Below, piece by piece: positions 55,119 through 64,000 of a stretch of DNA of 64,000 nt. Position numbers and translations under genes: made by a program. Positions within the stretch are counted from its first letter, which is position 1. Every line of letters starts with the position of its first letter. The stretch is from Xanthoparmelia taractica. Its lineage: Eukaryota; Ascomycota; Lecanoromycetes; Lecanorales; Parmeliaceae. The notes below the pieces were generated by a model. It was not told the DNA's origin. It saw only the letters and a program-made list of their open reading frames with translations, and made no database searches. The stretch is taken from the NCBI GenBank assembly GCA_033085395.1, contig JANQBS010000225.1:1-64000 (forward strand), written 5' to 3'.

Positions 55119-57255
55119 CGCGAGCTACACTCTCATTTTCCACGTTCGCTTTCTCTCATGGTAGATTGTTGACAGTAATGTTTTGTCTTCAGCGAAGGAC
55201 AATGATGGTGCGTTAGGCTTAATTTAGGGATGATTTATCTGGGAGAATAGACTTATCAAAGAACGGTTTGAAAACCATACCTCATACATTCCAATTTTCT
55301 AGAGACAAGAATCATAGCCATGCCGAGCAGTGAACATAAAAGCAAGCTGGCTGGATGAGTAGTAACCTGTTACGGAAAATAAGCGAGCTGATGTTAGGCG
55401 CTAACTTTGGCATTTCCGTTAGCTACCTTACCTGTCCTTGTATGCTGCGGTGCGCAGATGTTGCTTATTACTGAGCTTCTTCATAATGGCTGCAGCTTTC
55501 GCAGTCCCCAGTCCAGATTTCAACACCGCGGTTCGCCCGGCTTACCACAGTCCTCATGGATCAATTCCGTCCGCTTCTTATCTCACCCATGTGCAAGTAC
55601 TGAGGCTTCGTCGGCTTTTGGAAACAATGTCGTCACTGCTGATACTCGCGCCCAACATTTTGACTTAGCCAATGCCGCGAGGCATGTTGGCACACCACCT
55701 AGCCACGATGCTCCTTTTGGAGCCCATAAGCCTTCGGGAGCTCACCGATCAAGGTGAACATAATCATTCGTCGAGGTAAAGGTCGAACTCCAAACGAATA
55801 GAACAACGAGCGCGATTCCTCAGACATTGGTATCGCATTCGCGTTCGGCCATGCTCTGGTTTGAGTTGTCGTATTCCGCTAGTCGGGATCCCTAAACCAC
55901 TGCCCCTTCGAATAGCACTTTCACCTCGACGACTCGGTTTTTGTTCTACCTCTAGCCTAGCTGCGACCATAATCGCAAAGTTCGGATCGTCCGAGTTGCA
56001 AATTCGACAACTATCAGGTCCACTTGCACGTCGTGTGCTTCATTGGTGGTCGCGTGGACTGTCAATTTACCAACCAGCGGAGCTTTGACAACAGAGCCTG
56101 TTCTGTTATGTTCTGCGTCCATGCCAGCAGGAGCTCAGGGATGACTCATAGCTCTTCCGTCTCCTCGCCTTCAAGTCTGTCAATCCGTACAACAGCTGGT
56201 CAAAGACCAGATCGCAAATATAAATTACACTTCTCCGGCAAGTACAAGACCAACTAGAGCCCAATCAACAGGGTCTCGCGCAATTCAGAAATCAAAAATG
56301 AAATCGAGGACTAGGTCCTTGAGATCATCTTCAAAGTCTTTCTCACTTAGCTCAAAATCAGACATCACTCGAATCCAACCTGACAAAAAAGCTTCATCTG
56401 TTGCGGACAGCTCTACTACTTTTTAGATAATGTCTGCTAGTAACGACACAATCTTAAAGGTAGTGTAGATACGAGAAGCGAGCGAAGATCGGCAGATGGA
56501 TGAGCTCGAGGCTAACCCAGAGCGGTTGAAGCAGGAAATGAAGGAAATAGCATGACAGAGGACGAGAAAAAGGTCAGAGAGGAAGCTAACTGGAAGGCCA
56601 AAGGAGACTTTGACAGAGAAGCCATAAAGGAAGCTGATCATAAAGCGAAAGGTGAAGCTAACATAAAAGCTCAAGAGGAACCAGATCCAAAGGCCAAAGA
56701 GGGGGCGAACACAAACACCAATAACCTTGACGATCCTAACGACATCAGCGTTGACATAGGGAGGCATAAGCTTCAATGCTTGACGGGCATCCATAAGATT
56801 CCGTAGCATGACTGATACCAGTACAGCAACTTCGAGCTGAGATACTGAGACAGGGAGACTACAAAGATCCGTTGACTCTTCTGTGTAAGATTGAAGATGT
56901 CGAGTTATTGGTATTCCTGAGGGTTTCACCATGTAGACATAGGTGTGTCATAGGAGTGTAAAATCGCAGTAACACAAAAACAGGAATGTCCGCGAGATAT
57001 CAATGCCAAGAGCTTTAAGGCCCTAATCTTGGCGCGGAAATGCCGCAACGGGCCAGCCTTCCCAACTACTACTATTGCATCGCTTTACTCCAGTCTTTTA
57101 TTCTACATATCGAGCGTGGGAGAAATTCAGAGCATCTCTCATCTTCGCTCTACCAAAGCAAGCCTTTTCAAAGTCCATCGCCATCCAGCGCATGCCTCCC
57201 CGCACCGCATAATCCAGATCCCCCAACCAGCGCACGCACGCGACAGACCAACAGC
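55119..57255. other. Gene-poor spacer with low-complexity fragments
   Basis: No supported gene was found in 2.1 kb. At 56298-56810 two short frames encode Ser/Lys-rich and Lys/Ala/Glu repeat peptides (KAKGE-like units); these look like remnants rather than a gene. Confidence 0.4.
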
Positions 57256-57837
57256 ATGGCAGCGGGCCTCAAGACCATCATCGCATTATCCTTCGTATGC
57301 TTCTCCCTCCTTCTCTGCCCCGGCTACCACTCCCATGCTCTTACCGCGATGCCTTTACTGACCGCAGACTTGTCTCGCCGATTAGGTCCTCGCCATAGGC
57401 TTCCTCCTCGTCATCCTGTCCTCCGCCCTCTTCCACAGCTACCTGACCCTGCTCGTCGTAGCGACCTACGTAATCGCTCCCTTGCCGAATTGGATATGCG
57501 GGCGATGTGCGAACCCGGATGACTTTATGGAGAGTGCTGGGAGTGCGATGGTGGACTTTGGGAGGTTTTGCACGGGGTTCTTGGTTGTGATGGGTGTCGG
57601 TATGTGCTCTCCTTCCGCCAAAAGTGGTGGAGCTTCGCATCCAGCGAAGCTATGGGAGTGTGCGTGGGGAAGTATTTGTGCTAATATGTGTGGCTGTCTA
57701 TAGCTCTTCCGGTGCTGCTGGCCCACTGCGGCATGATCGCCGTTCCGGCTATGGCTATGTCGATAGTTGGAGGACTACTGATTTACGGAACCATCATAAG
57801 CTTCACGATGTTCTTCCATGAGGAGCAGGATTTCTAG
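57256..57837 (+). CDS. VPS55: Vps55/OB-RGRP family endosomal membrane protein
   Basis: Exons 57256-57294, 57386-57599 and 57704-57837 give 128 residues, the normal length. Spliced sequence opens MAAGLKTIIALSFVLAIGF, then LTLLVVATYVIAPLPNWICG and DFGRFCTGFLVVMGVALP, and ends IISFTMFFHEEQDF. Four membrane segments are visible. In yeast Vps55 works with Vps68 in late-endosome to vacuole trafficking. All three splice joins fall on consensus sites and restore family sequence. Confidence 0.9.
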
Positions 57838-58380
57838 AGCATGGTCGGGCATGTACGAATAAAGAGCAGGCGTCGCATCGATAGTAAAGCCTGATGTTAT
57901 CGGTCAGAATGTGGAGCGTGGGCTATGGTAAAAATGACAGCTATATTCGAAGCGGTTCATAATGACACAATGAGAATGTTGTGGATCAAACAAACGCTTG
58001 CTCTCTTCGTAGCATTGATACTCCGCAATACTCTCTGATGAAATTACGGCGACGCGACTTCGCATCTGTGGGCAGACCTGGCTTGCTACCATCGTCAATA
58101 TCCAGAGACTCGTAGATACAGAGTTCAAAAGTGGTAAATACGAAAAGGAGCAGCCTGTCCTCATCAAGGCGTGCCATGCCAAGGAATATCGGACTATTCT
58201 CGGAATTTATCGCGAATCTCGGAATCGTTGCTTTCCCTGCGCGTCTCCATCCTTGATCATAGCTGCATCTTGGAAATGATAAACCCTTGACACATATCAC
58301 GCGACAATGTCTGCACTAGAAATGACGGTCAAGCAGCCGCCGCCTAGATAGCGAGTCGACCTCGCGACAATGCAGCAACA
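57838..58380. other. Spacer, no gene seen
   Basis: This region lies between VPS55 and the Sld7-like gene. Minus-strand frames (57904-58300) lack family features and are not called. Confidence 0.45.
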
Positions 58381-59884
58381 ATGTCACAAGCATGGAGCGG
58401 CGATATCAGCACTGACGATCCGGCTACTTGCATCCAGGGTAATGTAATGCATCTCCCACTCTAGCCAGACGCACACTGACAATCACGCAGACGTTCATAT
58501 CTGGGTTCCCAATGCCTTGGTACCAGCCCCCATTTCTCAGAATGCAAAGCTGCATTTCCTGTCCCTTGTCGAAGTCGCTCGAATCCCTTTATATCTTGCG
58601 GCAGGACCATCCTGCGATGTTTCTACGACAAATGAGGCTACTACACGATGGCTGGAGGATGCTTTACTCGAGTACGAGGAGTCAGTTAGTCAGGGAGACG
58701 CGTCAAGGGAGCCGTGGTGGTCTCACTTAGGCATGCAGTCGGAGAATGGCATACTCTTAAAAGTCGGGACTGAGAATGAGGAGGAGCATGAGATACGGGA
58801 CGTGGTTACAGAAATGCTGCTTTACGCTAATGTCGCGAATACTAGCCCAGCGCTGCCAACTCCTCCGGCGTCTTCTTCTCCAGCGCTCCCTGACGAGGAC
58901 GCTTCAGTCCAGAGTGGGAAGTGTATCAAGGTCTTCGCTCTACCGCTATGCTCGAATGTCATCAGTCTTGTAAAAAGCTCGATTGAAATCTGCCCACCAA
59001 CTGCGACAGAGTCCCAGAGCGCGGGGCAGGCCTATTTTCTCCCATACACGCATGATGCAGCGCGAGTCTCACAACCCGCACCTCCGAAGCGTCCAAGCCT
59101 CTCGACATTGTTCGAAGATGCGACACAGAAAAGAAGAAAATTCAAAGGACGCGGCGGAGAAAGCATCTCTCAAGCTATGGCTGGTATTGACCGCCTACCT
59201 TCACAGCATGGACTGCGGGAGAAGCAGGAGATATCTCAACCGCAGCAAAATGATCTGAGAAGGAGGAGCCTCTCGCGAGCGTCCAGTATGACTCCCGTCG
59301 CAGGACCAGAACACTCGCGGCCAGCCTCCCGCTCGGGACCATTGGCCAATGGGAAGCGCTCATCGCTACACCGCGTGGAGAGCGCGATTTCTCCACGAGA
59401 CAGCCCAATGCTCTCAGATGCAGAGGGCAACTTTGCACAACAGAACAAGGCTGCGCTGACCAAGGTTGTCATGGCTGCTATGCGTCTACACGGATTACAA
59501 CAAAAAAAGAAGTTGCCAAGCAAGCCACAGCTCCCCCATCAAATGCCATTGCATAGCGATATAAATGTCATGGCGGACGAGGCCGAAGACGAGTACAAGC
59601 TAGTCTACCATCAGACATTCAAAGCGGCCATATTCACGTTTCGAAAGCATCTCAACGCGTTTCTCATTTCTCAAGAGACTATGCGGGACACTGTAGACCG
59701 ACTACTAACAATGTTTTGTACGGACCCCATGACAGTAGATGGTACCCCTAACGGCAGCGGATTCCCGGAAATTGAGGCTAACAATGGACCACCATCTTCT
59801 GGCCCCTTTGACAAACCAAGCAGCCAAGCTCGGTTCTCCAGTGTCGCCAATGGTTGGAACACCCCGACAGTGAAGAAACGTTGA
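58381..59884 (+). CDS. Sld7-like DNA replication initiation protein
   Basis: Exons 58381-58438 and 58491-59884 (52-bp intron) give 483 residues. The splice gives CIQDVHIWVPNALVPAP. RPSLSTLFEDATQKRRKFKG in the middle and the C-terminal block EDEYKLVYHQTFKAAIFTFR / MRDTVDRLLTMFCTDP match the Sld7 C-terminal domain. In yeast Sld7 binds Sld3 and helps load Cdc45 at origins. A disordered Ser/Pro/Arg-rich linker (~residues 240-350) separates the parts. Confidence 0.8.
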
Positions 59885-60719
59885 ATATCTTGAACAATCG
59901 GGCGCGCACAATCTGCGACGTCAAATGATACTATTAAAGCACCAGGAAACAATTCGTCGTTGCGGATTTCCAAGCAGCTGGGGCTTCGAAGAGCTCCAAG
60001 AGCACAAAAGTTGGGGATAACTGGGTCGCACATGCGCTCGCAGAGTGTGGAGGGCCGAACCTAAAATCACTCGGGAGCTCTCGAAGTAAGCAGTAATTCT
60101 CAATCAGTCGGTTGAAGGATTTCCCCTGCATTATATCTTGGCGCCCAGAGAAGACAGAAATCTGCCCCCAGCTCAGCGTGGTGCTCACTCGAGGATGCCG
60201 CTTTTAGGGTGCGGATTAGGTGATAGGGGTAATGCAGTGAAGTACCCATTAGAGTGATCGGTTACGGCGGACGAGGGCTGAGGGTAGGCCTATTTTGACC
60301 GTCAGTCACGTGAAATTTCCAATATATAAATAGCCAGATCTATTTAATGTTAGATTAGGCTACAGCTTTATCGACTCATCAGCGTAAAGACTACAGTAGT
60401 TCCAGACCTGCCAGGCCTTAAGTCGAGTACTTCAGTCATAAAGCCACCATGCAGCAAGCCGTGTTTAGATCATTCTTATGCACGGAAGAGTGCTGCACCT
60501 CCAATCACATTGCCCGATAAGCGCCGTCTCTCCACACAATGCATCGTCACATCGCAGCAATCATCGCAGAAGTCATCGCACCAGGGGGAAAAATGGAGCA
60601 GTCTTCTGGATACGTTGTCTTTATACACACACCCCCCTAGTTGGTAAATATATACACCATAACTCCACGATTCATTCTCCAGTCTTATTCGTGTATCCTC
60701 CACTTCAATCAGATCCTTC
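59885..60719. other. Spacer and modin-like gene promoter
   Basis: No gene was recognised in ~0.8 kb. The stretch 60320-60400 is AT-rich. The modin leader precedes the ATG. Confidence 0.45.
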
Positions 60720-62435
60720 ATGATGAGCAGCCAATCCTCCGCGGACACCAATATTGCTATCGCTGCAATCGCTGTTGCCCTCTGCGCACTCATTATCTCT
60801 GTTGGTCAACTCCTTGGGCAATACTCTGCAACTGCTGAAGGCTACCGGAGATGCCAACCTTCCGTCATGGGCCCATGGGCAAAGCGGACACGCCTGCGAT
60901 GGCGATGGGGTCAGTTTCGCTTTGAGACACTCTTCACGACACCTCAAATATTCCTCGCAGCATTTCATATTGATCAAAACCAGCAAAGAGTTGCTACATC
61001 CTCCACCGACGACAGGATCGAGTGCATATCAGGGTCACCAGGATCACGCTTTCGTACCATGAGTGTCTCCCAAGGCGGAGATGAGAGAAGTAGCGAGTTG
61101 GCGTGCTGGCTACCACTGCTCGGAAGCCTCCACCGGCACGAATGGGAGCTGCAAAGATATGGATGCTACGATCAGCATGTAGTACATGGTACTCAAACTG
61201 CGCACCGTCAGCTAGTCGGCCCAGCAGTGCGCTTCCACGAAATGTCGTGGGACTTTATGCCGCCAGATATCGTGCGCCCTTTTGCGGTAACAACAGTCTC
61301 CGATATCGCAATAATAGCGCGGCGGCTCGAGATGTCCTGGGAAGTTTTCAATCCAGAAAGAGGCAGTATGAGAGCTGAAGGCAATGGACATGGCATTTCC
61401 TCCACGTTGGCAAAATCTATTGGCCTACTACTGCAGTACATCCATCTTGAGGGAGACGTAACCCCCATTGAGAAGTCCATCTTTCCAGCCGTTAAAAGAT
61501 TATCAAAGGCAGAGCTTTACATTCCAACACGCGAGGCTGATATGATGGGGTTCGGCATTCTACCTGGTTGCGATAGTCTCAGTGTCCCATATTTCAAGGT
61601 GGGAACGACTGCCGAGGTTTACGCTACCATGGATATACTAGATAGTACCCATAAAGCCAGCAACAAGTTGAGGGACATGAATCGCCTTCTTGTAGGGAAA
61701 TGGGATGCGCATTGTATGTACGGATTCTCGGATATTATTGCCCTCGCCGCGCCTATGATTCGTCAAAGGCATAGTTCCATTATCCGAGTTCCCACGCCGG
61801 CCGAGTACTGCTCAAGTCTTCTATCTCACAAAGAATGTTTTGTTGTGTTCTACAACCGACTCAAAGAGTTTTTGCATACACGGTCCGAGCAGATTTTTTT
61901 TGAGCAGGCAAACTGGATCTTGAAGCAGTATGAACAGCTGAATCTACGATACAGTGAATGGGAAAACGAACTAGAAAACAACAGTCGAATCAATGGGTAC
62001 GATTTGAACTTTCTTGAAGAAGTGCATGATTGTTGGGATGCAGCGACGGACTATTTCGTGTCACTCCAAGAAACACATCAATTGCAATATCTAGATCTGA
62101 TGGCGTCCCATATCTCTCACGCTGTCAACTATTGGGGCGACGCATGGCAACAGCTCAACCATGGGAAAGGTCGCGAAAACTATGGCCTCAGGGCTCTGGA
62201 AACCGAAGGCACCCACCTATACTTTGACTACTTACCTCTTATCGTCAAAGATATGCGGGAGAAAGGGTTCAAGGGACCCGAGGAGCTCGTGCATGAGGCA
62301 TGGTTCATGCTTATATTCCGTGCTTTTTGTTGGTGGAGGTGTCATTCTCTGCATCCAGGGGAGGATCAAGGTTACAAGGGCTCGACTCTCCCCTCGCGGT
62401 ACTGGGGCAGTAAGTTGCCAGTGTACATTGGGTAG
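60720..62435 (+). CDS. Modin-like protein (fungal-specific, membrane-anchored)
   Basis: This is a single exon of 571 residues. It opens with a TM helix (NIAIAAIAVALCALIISVGQ) and the signature AEGYRRCQPSVMGPWAKRTR then RLRWRWGQFRFETLFTTPQI, found in fungal proteins annotated as modin. The long remainder has mixed alpha-helical sequence without known enzyme motifs. Two adjacent ATGs (60720, 60723) are possible starts. Function is unknown; the modin name comes from Podospora incompatibility-related work. Confidence 0.78.
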   Translation: MMSSQSSADTNIAIAAIAVALCALIISVGQLLGQYSATAEGYRRCQPSVMGPWAKRTRLRWRWGQFRFETLFTTPQIFLAAFHIDQNQQRVATSSTDDRIECISGSPGSRFRTMSVSQGGDERSSELACWLPLLGSLHRHEWELQRYGCYDQHVVHGTQTAHRQLVGPAVRFHEMSWDFMPPDIVRPFAVTTVSDIAIIARRLEMSWEVFNPERGSMRAEGNGHGISSTLAKSIGLLLQYIHLEGDVTPIEKSIFPAVKRLSKAELYIPTREADMMGFGILPGCDSLSVPYFKVGTTAEVYATMDILDSTHKASNKLRDMNRLLVGKWDAHCMYGFSDIIALAAPMIRQRHSSIIRVPTPAEYCSSLLSHKECFVVFYNRLKEFLHTRSEQIFFEQANWILKQYEQLNLRYSEWENELENNSRINGYDLNFLEEVHDCWDAATDYFVSLQETHQLQYLDLMASHISHAVNYWGDAWQQLNHGKGRENYGLRALETEGTHLYFDYLPLIVKDMREKGFKGPEELVHEAWFMLIFRAFCWWRCHSLHPGEDQGYKGSTLPSRYWGSKLPVYIG

Positions 62436-63400
62436 GCGAAGGAGATACCCTATCCGGGGATCGAAAAGGAGCTCGACAACACGTTCAGTCTTGTAGGATA
62501 TTTAGTATGAAGTTTGAATGAATGCGTGGAATGACCTAGTTCTCATGTAGCCAGAAAGGATGAACTTGGCGTTCGCCCCCCTCATTACAATTGTCTCTCA
62601 TAAGTGTATTAGACTAGATCATCCGCAATCGTATTCGAGGCAGAACACAATAGTACAAGCAATCAGAAATTCAGCACTTTAGCGCAACGCCCTCCGAGAA
62701 AAGCAACAGCTACTTCTCCAGACTCCCTCTCAAAATCTACCGAAAGGAGTCACTCACTGGGTGCAATGGTTGTAGTGTGTCACTGTGCCCCGGGCGAGGG
62801 GGTGTCCCCGCATATTTAGAAAACACTGCCATAACTCTTCGACAAAGGGTCGGTCAAATGTAGATCAAGCAGGAAGTCGGCTTCGTGCCCATTACAAAGA
62901 AGCGTGGTTAGTCCTACCGAGAATGTCGGTTTAGAATAATCGTAAATGTAGGGCTGTTGCTGCTGCTCGTGGTGCAGAGCTCCATACTCTGGAGTCTTTT
63001 TCTTAGATAGTATGAAGATAAGGGAGACTTTTGCCGGTGCCGCCCATGCGAGTCCTACATATGTGGGAGGGAAGGATTTTTCATGACTAGTCTGCGCCAG
63101 GTCGTGCGACTTGTGCCCCTGCACCTGCCCTTTTATGAATTTGTCACTCTTACGTTATAAGTGGCATTGCCAAGGTGTTATTGAATAGGAAGACGATGCG
63201 AGAAATCCCTACGGTCATCTTCCTTAACATACCCCTGGTATCATTTCAGGCAGGGGCCCTTAGTCATAGCTCACGAACCCAGCCGCGCAGACATCGCAAG
63301 CGGAATGAGGCGGCACTGTAGCGAGGACTTCATGCTCTAGGTTGAGAGGGAAGAGTCAAGCAGACTTTGGCCAATGCTTTCCACACAGCAGTCATGCACA
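62436..63400. other. Convergent spacer
   Basis: 3' regions of two convergent genes. A 102-codon minus-strand frame at 62816-63124 has no features. An AAAGGAGT octamer at 62743 and an AAAAGGAG at 62464 lie here, outside any cluster promoter. Confidence 0.45.
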
Positions 63401-64000
63401 TCAACGTCTAGGGCCTTGCATTAATGTGTCGACGCGCATAGGTTGCGCAGATCTCGCGGTTTCAAGGTCAATGCTTGGCAGCCTGTGTCGTTCAGCCTCA
63501 GTGTCTGCCTCGTCATCTTCCGGGTTCGTATGAGATCGGAGCCGACGTGATTTGAGTTGAGGCCACATTCCAAACTTATGTCTAGCTTTTGGTCTTGTCT
63601 GCAGATTTGGAACGTTTTGAAAAGGCTTCGGCTCATGAATTTTGTGCTGATGTAGCCAGGAAAGCCATACCGAGAAAACAAGCAAGGTCAATGGAAGAGT
63701 AACTGCCCAGTAGATCCAGAACCTGGATGATAGTACGTGGTCGGTACCCGAGGCTTGCCAGTTGAACATACTCATTGAAAAGAAGGACTGGAGAAGAGTA
63801 TTAGCATTGGCTGGGGATGCACATTCCCATCACTCACTGCCACAAATGTTCCGGGAAGAAAGACTATACTCATCACAGCAATCGTTCGCATCGCAAAGCT
63901 ATCATCTTTCGTTAAGCTAGCGATTTCTGTAGAGATCTTTGCCATTTTCAAGTTATCCTTATTATCACGCTGCGCTACCAGGTTATATTCGCCAAGCTTA
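63401..64000 (-). CDS. CorA-like Mg2+ transporter domain protein (C-terminal part, truncated by window)
   Basis: Exons 63838->64000 (running off the window) and 63787-63401 are joined over a 50-bp intron (donor GTGAGT, acceptor CTCCAG). The visible 3' part reads SLTKDDSFAMRTIAVMSIVF and LPGTFVASFFSMSMFNWQ, the first CorA-type TM and its loop in the fungal variant. A second TM, FWIYWAVTLPLTLLVFSVWL, and a charged tail ending QGPRR follow. These large fungal proteins usually have a soluble N-terminal region and two C-terminal helices. The start is outside the window. Confidence 0.8.

Noticed and set aside
56298..56810. Lys/Ala/Glu and Ser/Lys-rich short frames
   Set aside because: Low-complexity peptides without start/splice support; could be repeat remnants, not a supported gene.
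1..64000. CRISPR arrays, bacterial-type operons or viral genes
   Set aside because: Nothing of the kind was seen; the repeats present are tandem or inverted elements without spacer structure.

Overview
This is a filamentous ascomycete (Pezizomycotina) genomic window. The genes carry short GT-AG introns (mostly 45-140 bp). The encoded families are fungal: a Zn2Cys6 regulator, a highly reducing polyketide synthase, a DHA1-type MFS transporter, fungal SnoaL/ketosteroid-isomerase-like secreted proteins, FSH1 hydrolase, Elongator Elp5, Vps55, Sld7 and modin. Exon structures were read by hand from splice consensus, frame continuity and family motifs; no alignment or search was run.

Layout. 1-1.0 kb is an AT-rich, gene-poor stretch. 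1.0-32.3 kb is a secondary-metabolite gene cluster: Zn2Cys6 transcription factor, secreted SnoaL/KSI-like protein 1, MFS transporter, dienoyl-CoA-isomerase-like enzyme, cytochrome P450, secreted SnoaL/KSI-like protein 2, FSH1-type serine hydrolase, SAM methyltransferase, non-mitochondrial citrate synthase (alkylcitrate synthase), MmgE/PrpD (alkylcitrate dehydratase), highly reducing PKS (KS-AT-DH-cMeT-ER-KR-ACP), dienelactone hydrolase and a secreted beta-propeller protein. 32.3-38.8 kb is a decayed zone with a stop-riddled BBE-type FAD oxidoreductase pseudogene, a 131-bp hAT-like MITE with an 8-bp target-site duplication, and a small secreted protein. From 38.9 kb on lie mostly conserved genes (acid sphingomyelinase-like, SNRNP27-like splicing factor, ELP5, aspartic-protease-fold membrane protein, GPI-type cell-wall protein fragment, FAD monooxygenase, VPS55, SLD7, modin, CorA-like transporter), separated by gene-poor spacers.

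How the genes fit. HR-PKS + free-standing hydrolase + citrate synthase + 2-methylcitrate-dehydratase homologue is the known core for making alkylcitrate-derived maleic-anhydride monomers. Secreted ketosteroid-isomerase-like proteins are the known partners for dimerising such monomers into maleidrides (byssochlamic acid/rubratoxin/cornexistin type). The window therefore most likely holds a maleidride-type or related alkylcitrate polyketide cluster. P450, methyltransferase, dienelactone hydrolase and a now-dead FAD oxidoreductase would be tailoring steps, and the MFS protein export. No PEBP-like gene, usual in maleidride clusters, was seen. A short motif, CTCCTTTT/AAAAGGAG, recurs in cluster promoters and is a candidate cluster-specific cis element.
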